Source: Pseudomonadota bacterium
Lineage (GTDB): Bacteria > Pseudomonadota > Gammaproteobacteria > Steroidobacterales > Steroidobacteraceae
Assembly: GCA_021781775.1 (NCBI GenBank)
Contig: JAJXWE010000024.1
Location: 1 to 10,309, forward strand
DNA length: 10,309 nucleotides
Reading direction: 5' to 3'
Shown: positions 1 to 7,310 of the stretch, in pieces
Layout of the letters: each line of letters opens with the position of its first letter
Numbering within the stretch: position 1 is the first letter of the stretch
Program-made: the position numbers and the translations under genes
Notes under the pieces: generated by a model
Told to the model about the DNA's origin: nothing
Databases searched by the model: none
Seen by the model: only the letters and a program-made list of their open reading frames with translations

Positions 1-558
1 CACGGTCATCAGGTAGGTGATGGTGATGAACACCCCCACCGGCAGGGGCTCGGCGAACGTCTTGACGAACGGCAGATACAGCGTCCGCTCGGCCGGAACG
101 CTCGCCGTGTAGTAGAGCACCGCGGCGATCGCGAGGCCGAACACCGACTGGAACAGGTACTTCCAGCGAGCCGGCAAGCCGCGTGCGTTGCGCACCACGA
201 GCTTGAGGTAATCGTCGAGGAAGCCGATCAGGCCGAACGCGAACGTCGCCGCGAGCACCAGCCAGACCTGCCGGCTGGTGAGCTTGGCCCACAGCAGCGT
301 ACTCACCAGCGTGGTGACGAGAATCAGCGTGCCGCCCATGGTCGGGGTGCCCGCCTTCGGCAGATGGCTCTGCGGCCCGTCCTCGCGCACCACCTGGCCG
401 ATCTGATAGCGCGAGAGACGTTCGATCATGGCCGGACCAACCAGCAGCGAGATCACCAGCGAGGAACCCATGGCGAGAATCGCGCGGAACGTCAGGTACG
501 AGAAGACGTTGAAGCCCGAGTACCAGGTGATGAGGCGGTGGGCGAGCCAGTAGAGCAT
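1..558 (-). CDS. mraY: MraY, phospho-N-acetylmuramoyl-pentapeptide transferase, N-terminal 186 residues (cut by window edge)
   Basis: MraY is an integral inner-membrane enzyme. It transfers phospho-MurNAc-pentapeptide from the UDP precursor to undecaprenyl phosphate, making lipid I, the first membrane step of peptidoglycan synthesis. The translation opens MLYWLAHRL and runs on with YSGFNVFSYLTFRA (residues 13-26). Next come the conserved cytoplasmic stretch HLPKAGTPTMGG (65-76) and GFLDDY (112-117). That last motif holds the Asp115-Asp116 pair, at the same positions as in E. coli MraY. Hydrophobic segments surround these motifs, as expected for a ten-helix protein. The family is about 360 residues long, so roughly half is present and the rest lies beyond position 1. 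The ATG (558-556) directly abuts the murF stop TAA (561-559), so translation is probably coupled to murF. Identification is by recalled family motifs and is very secure. Confidence 0.97.
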   Translation of the reverse strand, partial: MLYWLAHRLITWYSGFNVFSYLTFRAILAMGSSLVISLLVGPAMIERLSRYQIGQVVREDGPQSHLPKAGTPTMGGTLILVTTLVSTLLWAKLTSRQVWLVLAATFAFGLIGFLDDYLKLVVRNARGLPARWKYLFQSVFGLAIAAVLYYTASVPAERTLYLPFVKTFAEPLPVGVFITITYLMTV

Positions 559-1944
559 TTAGTGGACCTCCGCCGGTGAACCGCCCGCGGCGAGCGCCGC
601 GACCACCCGCTCGAGCCGGTTGACCCGGGACCCCTTCACCAGCACGACAACGCCCGCACCGGCCTCGGCGAGCTCCGCGCGCAGCGCCTCGGCAAGCGCC
701 TCGGTCTGCGGGTACCAGAGCGCACCGGTTCCGAAGCGCTCGACCGCGAGCGCCGCGAGCGCCCCGGTGGCGTAGAGCCGCTCCACGCCCTGCGCGCGGG
801 CGAACTCGCCGATCTCGACGTGCGCGCTCTCGGCGAAGGCACCGAGCTCCGCCATGTCGCCGAGCACGAGCCAGCGCCGGCCCGCGAGGGAGGTCAGCAC
901 TTCGATGCCGGAGCGGACCGAACTCGGATTGGCGTTGTACGAATCGTCGATGATCCGAGCGCCGCTGGCCGCCGCCTTCAGCTGCAGCCGGCCCGAGACG
1001 GGCCGCACCGCGGCAAGACCCGCGACGATGTGCTTGAGACCCGCCCCCGCGCTCGCGGCCGCCGCTGCGGCCGCGAGCGCGTTAGCCACGTTGTGCCGAC
1101 CGCCGACATGCAACTCGATCTGCGCCGTGCCGATGGGGCTGTCCAGCGTGAAGCGGCTGAGAAAGCCCTCGGACGTCAGCGTCGCGTCCAGGTCGCTGGC
1201 GCGGAAGTCCGCGCCGCTTTCGAATCCGAACGTCACCACGCGCGCCGGCGTCATGCCGCGCCAGAGTGCGAAGAACGGGTCGTCGGCGTTGAGCACCGCG
1301 CTCGCCTCGGGAGCGAGGCCGGCGACCATCTCTCCCTCGGCACGCGCCACGCCCTCGAGGCTGCCGAAGCCCTCCAGGTGCTCCGCGCCGGCATTGGTGA
1401 TCAGCCCGACGGTCGGCCGAGCGATGCGCACGAGCTCGGCGACCTCACCGGCGCGATTGGCCCCCATCTCGATCACCGCGGCGCGATGCGCCGGCTCGAG
1501 CCTGAGCAGCGTCAGGGGTACCCCGATGTGGTTGTTGAAATTGCCCCGCGTCGCCAGACATTCCCCGGCTTGCGCGAGGATGGCCGCGGTCATCTCCTTG
1601 GTCGTGGTCTTGCCGTTACTGCCGGCAACGCCCACCACCGGTATCGCACAGGCCGCGCGCCAAGTCTGCCCGGCTCGCTGCAGCGCGGCGAGCGCCTCAT
1701 CCACCACGATCTGCGCGAGCGCCACCGGCTGCTCGCTCTCGAGGACGGCGCCGACCGCACCACGCTCCAGCGCCGCGGCGAGAAACGCCGCGCCGTCGAA
1801 CCGCGGTCCGCGCAGCGCGATGAACAGATCGCCGGGCTGCAGCGGGCGGGTGTCGATGGAAACCCCGCCGAACGATCGGTCCGCGCCGTGCAGCCGGCCG
1901 CCGCACAGTTCAGCGAACCGCGCGAGGGAGCGCACCGTGCTCAT
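559..1944 (-). CDS. murF: MurF, UDP-MurNAc-tripeptide:D-alanyl-D-alanine ligase
   Basis: MurF is the cytoplasmic ATP-dependent ligase that adds the D-Ala-D-Ala dipeptide to UDP-MurNAc-tripeptide, completing the pentapeptide that MraY uses. The protein has 461 residues, close to the usual 450-460. The N-terminal substrate domain is followed by the P-loop GSNGKTTT (108-115) and the central-domain motifs GNFNNHIGVPLTLLRL (134-149) and EMGANRAGEV (159-168). The ligase-family block TNAGAEHLEGFGS lies near 183-195. The C-terminal domain has DDSYNANP (333-340), LGDMAELG (361-368) and VLVKGSR (434-440). DDSYNANP and the EMGAN block separate MurF from MurC, MurD and MurE. The ATG (1944-1942) overlaps the murE stop by 4 bp (ATGA), which fixes the start. 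An alanine-rich run (about 286-303) is the only low-complexity stretch. Nothing is missing or broken. Confidence 0.98.
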   Translation of the reverse strand: MSTVRSLARFAELCGGRLHGADRSFGGVSIDTRPLQPGDLFIALRGPRFDGAAFLAAALERGAVGAVLESEQPVALAQIVVDEALAALQRAGQTWRAACAIPVVGVAGSNGKTTTKEMTAAILAQAGECLATRGNFNNHIGVPLTLLRLEPAHRAAVIEMGANRAGEVAELVRIARPTVGLITNAGAEHLEGFGSLEGVARAEGEMVAGLAPEASAVLNADDPFFALWRGMTPARVVTFGFESGADFRASDLDATLTSEGFLSRFTLDSPIGTAQIELHVGGRHNVANALAAAAAAASAGAGLKHIVAGLAAVRPVSGRLQLKAAASGARIIDDSYNANPSSVRSGIEVLTSLAGRRWLVLGDMAELGAFAESAHVEIGEFARAQGVERLYATGALAALAVERFGTGALWYPQTEALAEALRAELAEAGAGVVVLVKGSRVNRLERVVAALAAGGSPAEVH

Positions 1945-3461
1945 GCGCCCTCCCCGAGCCGGAGCGTCGCGCGAACCACGGCCTGATCGCTGAAGGGATG
2001 CTGCACGGCGCCGTAGATCTGCACGGTCTCATGCCCCTTGCCGGCGATGAGCACCACGTCGCCGGCGCCGCTGCCCTCGAGCGCCGCACGAATCGCCGCC
2101 GCGCGATCGTGCTCGATGCGTGCCGCGCCGCCTGGCATGCCGGCGAGGATATCGGCGGTGATGCGCTCGGGCGCCTCGCTGCGCGGATTGTCATCGGTGA
2201 GGATGACCTCGTCAGCAAGCTCAGCGGCGATGCCGCCCATCAACGGGCGCTTGCCGCGGTCGCGGTCGCCACCGCAGCCGAACACCGCGCGCAACCGGCC
2301 GCGGCAATGCCGGCGGGCGTTGGTGAGCGCCTGGGCGAGGGCATCCGGGGAGTGCGCGTAGTCAATGATCGCGAGTGGCCGGCCCGCATCTCCACCGAAG
2401 GCCTCCATGCGTCCCGGCGCGGCCCGGCAGGTCTTCAGAGCCGCGAGGGCCGCCTCGAACGGCACCGCCGCGCCGAGCAGCACCGCGAGCACCGTGAGAG
2501 TGTTGTCAGCGTTGAAATCGCCGATCAGCGGCATCGTCAGCTCGCCGGCGCCCCAGCTCGTCTCGAGTGCAATGTACAGCCCGACGCCCTGCGGCCGGAC
2601 CGCGCTGCCGCGCACCCAGCGCGCGCCCTGCGGCGCCACGGCGCCGCGACGCGAGGTCACGATCAGCTCGCCCGCCCCCGACCGCGTGGCGAGCTCGGTG
2701 CCGAAGGCATCGTCGATGTTGATGACGCGGGTGACCAGCGTCGCAAGCTCGAACAGCCGGGCCTTGGCACGCCCGTAGGCACTCATCGTGCCGTGATAAT
2801 CGAGATGATCGCGGGTGAGATTGGTGAAGGCGGCGGTGTGCACGGGCATTCCCGCGATGCGCTGCTGATCCAGAGCGTGCGAGGAGACCTCCATGCCCAC
2901 CCAGCGCGCGCCGAGCTCGCGCACGCGCGCGAGCTGGCGATGCAGCGTCACGGGGTCGGCCGTGGTGTGCGCCGAGTGCTCGAGCGCGCCGGGCCTGCCG
3001 TAGCCGAGCGTGCCGAGGTAGGCCGCATGGCGGCCGCAGCGCTCCAGCGCCTGGGCGAGCAGCCAGGCGCAGGTGGTCTTACCGTTGGTCCCGGTCACCG
3101 CGGCGATCGACAGGGCGCGTGCCGGCTCGCCGAAGAAGCGCGCGGCGATCAGTCCGGCCCGCGCGCCGAGCTGCGGCACGGCGGCGACGAACACCTGAGC
3201 GCCGAGCACGGCAAGCGCTTCCGGCGGATCGGCCGGCGGCTCATACAACACCGCGCGTGCGCCGCGCGCCAGCGCCTCGGAAGCGAACGCAAGACCGTGG
3301 TGCGAGCGGCCGCGGCAGGCCAGAAACAATGCCCCGGGGCGCACCGCACGGCTGTCGAGCGTCACGTCGGTGACACGCAGCTCGGCGGGCGCGCTCGCGA
3401 ACTCCCCGAGCAGATCGGCGAGCGGGCGGGCGGCATGGTCGAGATGAGTCGCGGTGCTCAT
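1941..3461 (-). CDS. murE: MurE, UDP-MurNAc-L-Ala-D-Glu:meso-diaminopimelate ligase
   Basis: MurE is the cytoplasmic ATP-dependent ligase that adds the third stem-peptide residue. The 506-residue protein has the P-loop TGTNGKTT (123-130) and the UDP-MurNAc-dipeptide-binding block HTTADP (165-170). HLDYHG (219-224) is followed by Lys233 in the YGRAKA block, where this family carries a carbamylated lysine. Further on are IDYAHSPDAL (366-375), GCGGDRDRGKRPLM (395-408), DNPRSE (424-429) and GKGHE (474-478). The DNPR motif is the known signature for meso-diaminopimelate rather than L-lysine, so this cell should have Gram-negative-type peptidoglycan. The reading frame stays open upstream to about 3710, but that part only shadows ftsI. 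The start chosen is the ATG at 3461-3459, which gives an ATGA overlap with the ftsI stop and a normal family N-terminus. The stop overlaps the murF ATG in the same way. Confidence 0.98.
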   Translation of the reverse strand: MSTATHLDHAARPLADLLGEFASAPAELRVTDVTLDSRAVRPGALFLACRGRSHHGLAFASEALARGARAVLYEPPADPPEALAVLGAQVFVAAVPQLGARAGLIAARFFGEPARALSIAAVTGTNGKTTCAWLLAQALERCGRHAAYLGTLGYGRPGALEHSAHTTADPVTLHRQLARVRELGARWVGMEVSSHALDQQRIAGMPVHTAAFTNLTRDHLDYHGTMSAYGRAKARLFELATLVTRVINIDDAFGTELATRSGAGELIVTSRRGAVAPQGARWVRGSAVRPQGVGLYIALETSWGAGELTMPLIGDFNADNTLTVLAVLLGAAVPFEAALAALKTCRAAPGRMEAFGGDAGRPLAIIDYAHSPDALAQALTNARRHCRGRLRAVFGCGGDRDRGKRPLMGGIAAELADEVILTDDNPRSEAPERITADILAGMPGGAARIEHDRAAAIRAALEGSGAGDVVLIAGKGHETVQIYGAVQHPFSDQAVVRATLRLGEGA

Positions 3462-5176
3462 CGCAGCGCGGCAACCTGCAGCGCCTGGGGCTGCGGCAAC
3501 GGCTTGTCCGGCGCCACGGCCATCAGGCGCAGCGCCCGCCCGATCACCGTGGCGAACACCGGCGCGGACACATCGCCCCCGTAGTACAGCCCGGCGGTCG
3601 GATCGCGCAGCACTACCACCGCGGCGAGTCGCGGCGCACTGGCCGGCGCAACCCCGGCGAACACCGCATTGAAATGGTGCTCGCGGTAGCTGCCACCGTC
3701 GGCCTCCCACGAGGTGCCGGTCTTGCCGGCCACGGTGTAGCCGGGGATCGCGCCGTGCGGCGCGGTACCGCCGGGCCGCACGACGCCGCGCATCAGCTGC
3801 AGCAACTCGCGGCAGAGCTTCGCCGGCATGACACGCTCGCCCGGCGGCGGCGCGGTGACACGCAGGAAGGAGACCGGCCGCTCCACTCCGAGCGCCCCGA
3901 GCGTCGCATAGGCATGAGCCAGCTGCAGCGCCGTGACGGACATACCGTACCCGTGCGACATGGTCACGATGCGGATCGGGCGCCAGTCCTTGTAGGGCAG
4001 CAGTACGCCCTGGGTCTCGCCGGGGTAGCCCTCGGTGGCGAACTCGCCGAACCCGAAGCGGTGCAGGGTGTGCCAGATCAGCGCCGGCGGCAGCGACAGC
4101 GAGATGTGAGCCATGCCGACGTTCGAGCTCTTGGCCAGCACGGTGTAGATGCCGATCGGTCCGAGGTCCTGCTCGTCGCGGAACACGTGGCCGTCGACCT
4201 TGATGTAGCCCGGGGACGTGTCGATGACGCTGTGACTGTTGTAGCGACCGCTCATGAGCGCGGCGGCAATGAAGAACGGCTTGATCGAGGAGCCGGGCTC
4301 GAAGGTGTCAGTGACGGCGCGGTTGCGATACAGGTTCGGCAGCAGCTGCGAGCGGTCGTTGGGATTGAACCCCGGCTGATCGACCATGGCGAGCACCTCG
4401 CCGGTATCGACGTCGATCACCACCATGCTGCCGGAGCGGGCGCGCTGCGCCTCGACCTGCGCCTTGAGCGCCCGGTACGCGAGGTACTGGATGCGCATGT
4501 CGATCGAGAGCACCAGGTCGCGCCCCGGACGAGCCGTGCGGATGCTGTCGACGTCCTGCACGATCCGGCCGTAGCGATCCTCGATGACGCGCTTCTCGCC
4601 GTCGATGCCCGTCAACCAGGAGTTGTAGGCGAGTTCGAGCCCCGCCCGGCCCTGATCGTTGATGTTGGTGAAGCCGATCAGCTGGCCGGTCACCTCGCCG
4701 GCCGGGTAGTAGCGGCGGTATTCGCGCGCCAGGTAGACCCCGGGAATCCCGAGCGCCTTGATGGCGAGCGCCCGCGGCGGCGGCAGCTGGCGGGCAACGT
4801 AGAGGAAATCGAGCTTCAGATTGCTGTCGATGTCGCGCAGCAGCGTCGGCTCGTTCTGGTGCAGCGCGTGGGCGAGGCGCGCCACGCGGGTCTCGCCGTC
4901 CATGATCTGGCTCGGGTTGACCCAGACGGAGTCCACCGGGGTGCTCACCGCGAGCGGCTCGCCGTAGCGATCGGTGATCACGCCACGATGCGCGGGAACG
5001 GTGACGACGCGCGTGAAGCGCGCGTCGCCCTGCCCGGAGAGAAACGTGTAGTCGACCAGCTGCAGATCCACCGCGCGGGCGATCAGGCCGAGCCCGAGCA
5101 GGGCCAGCACCCCCAAAAGAAAATACGCCCGCCAGCGGTAGGCAGGCGAGCGCGGCTGGACGCGGCGCGACTTCAT
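3458..5176 (-). CDS. ftsI: FtsI (PBP3), septal peptidoglycan DD-transpeptidase
   Basis: FtsI is the class B penicillin-binding protein that cross-links septal peptidoglycan as part of the divisome, anchored in the inner membrane with its catalytic domain in the periplasm. The 572-residue protein (E. coli has 588) starts with a short basic cytoplasmic tail. A single membrane segment follows at about 16-36 (WRAYFLLGVLALLGLGLIAR). The N-terminal module contains RGVITDRYGEPLAVST (64-79). All three active-site motifs of the transpeptidase are present: SSIK with catalytic Ser296 and Lys299, SSN at 350-352, and KTGT at 485-488. The lack of a glycosyltransferase domain and the place next to ftsL separate it from class A PBPs and from PBP2. 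The ATG (5176-5174) overlaps the ftsL stop by 4 bp, and the stop overlaps the murE ATG by 4 bp. Confidence 0.98.
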   Translation of the reverse strand: MKSRRVQPRSPAYRWRAYFLLGVLALLGLGLIARAVDLQLVDYTFLSGQGDARFTRVVTVPAHRGVITDRYGEPLAVSTPVDSVWVNPSQIMDGETRVARLAHALHQNEPTLLRDIDSNLKLDFLYVARQLPPPRALAIKALGIPGVYLAREYRRYYPAGEVTGQLIGFTNINDQGRAGLELAYNSWLTGIDGEKRVIEDRYGRIVQDVDSIRTARPGRDLVLSIDMRIQYLAYRALKAQVEAQRARSGSMVVIDVDTGEVLAMVDQPGFNPNDRSQLLPNLYRNRAVTDTFEPGSSIKPFFIAAALMSGRYNSHSVIDTSPGYIKVDGHVFRDEQDLGPIGIYTVLAKSSNVGMAHISLSLPPALIWHTLHRFGFGEFATEGYPGETQGVLLPYKDWRPIRIVTMSHGYGMSVTALQLAHAYATLGALGVERPVSFLRVTAPPPGERVMPAKLCRELLQLMRGVVRPGGTAPHGAIPGYTVAGKTGTSWEADGGSYREHHFNAVFAGVAPASAPRLAAVVVLRDPTAGLYYGGDVSAPVFATVIGRALRLMAVAPDKPLPQPQALQVAALR

Positions 5177-5454
5177 GGATGCACGACCACGATGTCCTGG
5201 GGCGGCGGCATCGTCATGTGCAGCTTGCTCTGCGCGACGCTCTCAACAAGCGCATGCGTCGACCAGGCACTCTGCTCGAGCTGCAGCTGACCCCACTGGA
5301 TGTCGAGATTGTCGCGTTGGCGACCGAGCTGCTCCAGATGAATGAACAGCTCCCGCGCGCGGTAGCGGCAGTAGACCGCCCCGACGCCCGAGGCGAGCAC
5401 GGACACCCACAGGGCACCGACCACAAGCGCGAAGGTGGCGCGCTTGGCCTTCAT
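5173..5454 (-). CDS. ftsL: FtsL, bitopic cell-division protein
   Basis: This is a 93-residue protein with the FtsL layout. A short basic N-terminus (MKAKR) is followed by one hydrophobic segment (about 7-29) and then a periplasmic stretch (about 32-80) rich in Leu, Gln, Arg and Glu that looks like a coiled coil (RELFIHLEQLGRQRDNL). FtsL forms a complex with FtsB and FtsQ and helps recruit and activate FtsW and FtsI at the septum. The sequence is poorly conserved in this family, so the call rests on size, topology and position between rsmH and ftsI, where ftsL stands in most proteobacteria. Conserved-looking features include the Trp in the coiled-coil region (IQWGQLQLEQS, 52-62) and a polar tail ending VVVHP. 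The ATG overlaps the rsmH stop as ATGA, and the stop overlaps the ftsI ATG as ATGA. Confidence 0.93.
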   Translation of the reverse strand: MKAKRATFALVVGALWVSVLASGVGAVYCRYRARELFIHLEQLGRQRDNLDIQWGQLQLEQSAWSTHALVESVAQSKLHMTMPPPQDIVVVHP

Positions 5455-6377
5455 GCGATCTTCTCGGCCACGCGCAGCAGGGCGCTGCGGGCGCGGGGAT
5501 TGCGCTCGATCTCCGCCTCCTGCGGGCGGATCTTGCGCCCGATGCGGCGCAGCCTCGGCGCCAGGTGCGCGGGCAACGCCGGCAGACCGGCGAGGGCCGG
5601 GTCGGGCCGCGAGTGGCGCTCGATGAATCGCTTCACCACGCGATCCTCGAGCGAGTGGAAGCTGATGACCGCCAGCCGGCCGCCGGGGGCAAGCACCTCG
5701 AGCGCCGCGGCGAGTCCGCGCTCGAGCTGACCCGGCTCGTCGTTGATGAACATGCGCAGCGCCTGGAAGGTGCGCGTCGCGGGATGCTTGCCCGGCTCGC
5801 GTGTGCGCACCGCGCGGGCGACGATCTCGGCGAGCGTGGCGGTGCGCTCGATCGGCGCGCGCTGGCGCGCCGCGTCGATCGCCTGCGCGACCCGGCGCGC
5901 AAAGCGTTCCTCACCGTAGGTGGCGATCACTTCCCGAATCTCTTCAACGCTTGCGCGCGCAAGCCACGCGGACACCGCCTGCCCGCGCGTCGGATCCATA
6001 CGCATATCGAGAGGGCCGTCGGCGCGAAAGCTGAATCCGCGCGCCGCCTCGTCAAGCTGCGGCGAGGACACCCCGAGATCGAACAAGATGCCGCGGCACG
6101 CGCGGCCGGCCGAATGAGCCGGCACGAGCGCCGCGAGCTCGGCGAACGCCGCATGCACCAGCGTGAGGCGGCTTTCCGCGTCGAAGCGAGCACGGCCCGC
6201 CGCAATGGCCGAAGGGTCACGGTCGATCGCGAGCACGCGGCCTTCTCGACCCAGGGCCTGGAGTATGAGTGCTGTATGACCGCCTCGCCCGAACGTCGCA
6301 TCGACATAGTAGCCGTCCGCCTCGAGAGCCAACGCCTCGACCGCCTCGCGTGCGAGCACCGGGATGTGCTCAGTCAC
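5451..6377 (-). CDS. rsmH: RsmH (MraW), 16S rRNA (cytosine-1402-N4)-methyltransferase
   Basis: RsmH uses S-adenosylmethionine to methylate N4 of C1402 in the decoding centre of 16S rRNA. With numbering from the chosen start (308 residues; E. coli has 313), the SAM-binding motif is DATFGRGGH (26-34). DLGVSSPQLD (100-109), GFSFRADGPLDMRMD (114-128), HPATRTFQALR (198-208) and ISFHSLEDR (238-246) follow, all hallmarks of the family. The chosen start is the GTG at 6377-6375, because it gives the family-like N-terminus MTEHIPVL. The frame stays open to another GTG at 6416, adding 13 residues that I cannot match to the family. Neither start has a clear Shine-Dalgarno sequence. The gene follows mraZ after a gap of 143-182 bp, depending on the start, and its stop overlaps the ftsL ATG. 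Function is very sure; the start is uncertain. Confidence 0.96.
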   Translation of the reverse strand: MTEHIPVLAREAVEALALEADGYYVDATFGRGGHTALILQALGREGRVLAIDRDPSAIAAGRARFDAESRLTLVHAAFAELAALVPAHSAGRACRGILFDLGVSSPQLDEAARGFSFRADGPLDMRMDPTRGQAVSAWLARASVEEIREVIATYGEERFARRVAQAIDAARQRAPIERTATLAEIVARAVRTREPGKHPATRTFQALRMFINDEPGQLERGLAAALEVLAPGGRLAVISFHSLEDRVVKRFIERHSRPDPALAGLPALPAHLAPRLRRIGRKIRPQEAEIERNPRARSALLRVAEKIA

Positions 6378-6530
6378 GATCGAAGCGACCGCCGACGCGC
6401 CCCCGCAGTGCTCCACTCATGGGCCGTGCCCAGCTCTCGAACCTCGAATACCCCACGCGCCCGACCCCGCTCGGCGCGCGCCGCTCTCGTTCCGCTCCGC
6501 ACCGCCGATCCGTGCATGTTCCGGCTCGCT

Positions 6531-6551
6531 CCCTGTCGCCCGCCCCGCCCC
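6531..6551 (-). other. Possible G-quadruplex motif in the mraZ-rsmH gap
   Basis: On the minus (coding) strand four runs of three or more G (6551-6548, 6546-6543, 6541-6539 and 6533-6531) are separated by loops of 1, 1 and 5 nt. This fits the usual G3+N1-7 pattern. The motif begins 8 nt after the mraZ stop, in the only sizeable gap of the operon, so it would be in the mRNA. Such patterns also arise by chance in G+C-rich DNA, so function is speculative. Confidence 0.3.
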
Positions 6552-6559
6552 ACCGCGCC

Positions 6560-7012
6560 TCACAGCGAGAGCGAGTCGAGCTCCGAGGGCAGGTCGGTGG
6601 CGGCTTCCTCCGTCTTCAACCATTCATCGAGCCGCTCGCCCCAGCGCGAGTCGTTCCACAGCTCGAACCGATTGCCCTGTCCGATCAGCATTCCGTGCCG
6701 CTCCAGGCCGGCGAACTCGCGCAGCTCCGGCGGCAGCAGAATGCGTCCGTGCCCGTCGAGCTCCAGATCGGTCGCATGGCCCACCATCAGCCGCTGTAGC
6801 CGGCGCGCCTGCGCGTGCAGCGTCGGCAGGCTCATCAGCTTCGACTCGATCAGGTCCCATTCGGGCAGGGGATAGATGAGCAGGCAGCGGTCCCGGTCGA
6901 CGGTGACCACCAGCTTTCCCTGGGCGCGTTCGGTGATCTGCTCCCGATAACGGGTGGGCATGACCATCCGGCCTTTGTCATCCAGGGTGATTTTGGTAGC
7001 GCCGCGAAACAT
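6560..7012 (-). CDS. mraZ: MraZ, AbrB-fold transcriptional regulator of the dcw operon
   Basis: MraZ is a DNA-binding protein with two AbrB/SpoVT-like swapped-hairpin repeats. In E. coli it binds TGGGN repeats upstream of its own gene and represses the dcw operon. The protein starts MFRGAT and has 150 residues (E. coli 152). The first repeat holds DDKGRMVMPTRYRE (11-24) and the second DGHGRILLPPELREFAGL (86-103). In between lie LLIYPLPEWD (44-53) and VGHATDLELDG (77-87), and the protein ends LDSLSL like the E. coli protein. A longer in-frame start exists at GTG 7048, but it lies inside the operator and adds unmatched residues. I chose the ATG at 7012-7010 because MFRGA is the family N-terminus. 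GGAG lies only 3 nt before this ATG, closer than usual. It is the first gene of the operon. Confidence 0.97.
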   Translation of the reverse strand: MFRGATKITLDDKGRMVMPTRYREQITERAQGKLVVTVDRDRCLLIYPLPEWDLIESKLMSLPTLHAQARRLQRLMVGHATDLELDGHGRILLPPELREFAGLERHGMLIGQGNRFELWNDSRWGERLDEWLKTEEAATDLPSELDSLSL

Positions 7013-7032
7013 GGACTCCGAGTGAGGACTTA

Positions 7033-7067
7033 GCCCATCCTCTCCCACCTTGTCCCACTTCGCCCCA
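7033..7067 (-). promoter_or_regulatory. MraZ operator: four TGGGN direct repeats at 10-bp period
   Basis: On the minus strand four copies of TGGGN stand exactly 10 bp apart: TGGGG (7067-7063), TGGGA (7057-7053), TGGGA (7047-7043) and TGGGC (7037-7033). Each pair is separated by 5 bp. This matches the known E. coli MraZ target, TGGGN repeats with 5-nt spacers, placed at the promoter. The first repeat shares the last base of the -10 hexamer and the others cover the predicted start site and early leader. Bound MraZ would therefore block RNA polymerase. The repeats and spacing are seen directly; MraZ binding is inferred from the family. Confidence 0.88.
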
Positions 7068-7094
7068 CTATAAATCGCGGGTGCGCTATGTCAA
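7067..7094 (-). promoter_or_regulatory. Pmra, sigma70-type promoter of the dcw operon
   Basis: Read on the minus strand, a perfect -35 hexamer TTGACA (7094-7089) is followed by a 16-bp spacer and the -10 hexamer TATAGT (7072-7067). Transcription should start near 7060, giving a leader of about 48 nt before the mraZ ATG at 7012. It is the strongest promoter-like match I noticed in the window. It sits where the mraZ promoter is expected, and the DNA just upstream (about 7100-7200) is visibly richer in A and T than the genes around it. The start point is an inference from spacing. Confidence 0.8.
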
Positions 7095-7270
7095 TTGAAT
7101 TCAGGAGAAAAAGTCACAAGCGCGTTGAGTTATGTCGAATACCAGAACCTCGCCAATATCGGTATTTTATTCATTACTCTTGTTAATCAGAAGCTTGGAG
7201 TCTGAAGCTTATCCACTGGATCAGCTGCCCTTCTTGCGCGCAGCGCAGACGTTCCAAGATGTTTGATCCC

Positions 7271-7304
7271 GCGCGGGCACCCGATGAGCCGCTGGTGCCC
7301 GCGC
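7271..7304 (-). terminator. Inverted repeat downstream of lpoA, possible terminator
   Basis: A perfect 11-bp inverted repeat (GCGCGGGCACC at 7271-7281, its complement at 7294-7304) encloses a 12-nt loop, beginning 6 nt after the lpoA stop codon. In the lpoA direction no run of U follows the stem, so it is not a textbook intrinsic terminator. It could stop transcription with help from Rho, or protect the mRNA 3' end. It separates lpoA from the mra promoter about 180 bp further on. Confidence 0.45.
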
Positions 7305-7310
7305 ACCGGT

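Noticed and set aside
3462..3710. In-frame upstream extension of murE into ftsI.
   Set aside because: The extra 83 residues are the ftsI C-terminus read in another frame. The ATGA overlap at 3461 gives a family-like start.
820..5290. Long plus-strand open frames opposite murF, murE and ftsI (about 820-1986, 1998-3584 and 3674-5290; 380-540 codons).
   Set aside because: They lie exactly antisense to well-recognised genes and their translations are low-complexity, rich in Arg, Ala, Gly and His. Such frames arise in G+C-rich DNA because stop codons are rare opposite biased codons.
6417..6623. Minus-strand 68-codon frame across the mraZ-rsmH gap.
   Set aside because: It overlaps the mraZ 3' end out of frame and is Arg/Gly/Ala-rich with no family resemblance. 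It is compositional.
7013..7048. In-frame upstream extension of mraZ to GTG 7048.
   Set aside because: The extension covers the TGGGN operator repeats and adds 12 residues absent from the family. MFRGA at 7012 is the usual N-terminus.
7187..7210. Two near-identical 10-bp copies ending GAAGCTT, 14 bp apart, in the mraZ upstream region.
   Set aside because: Only two short copies with no known regulator match and no link to the promoter elements. Too little to call a site.
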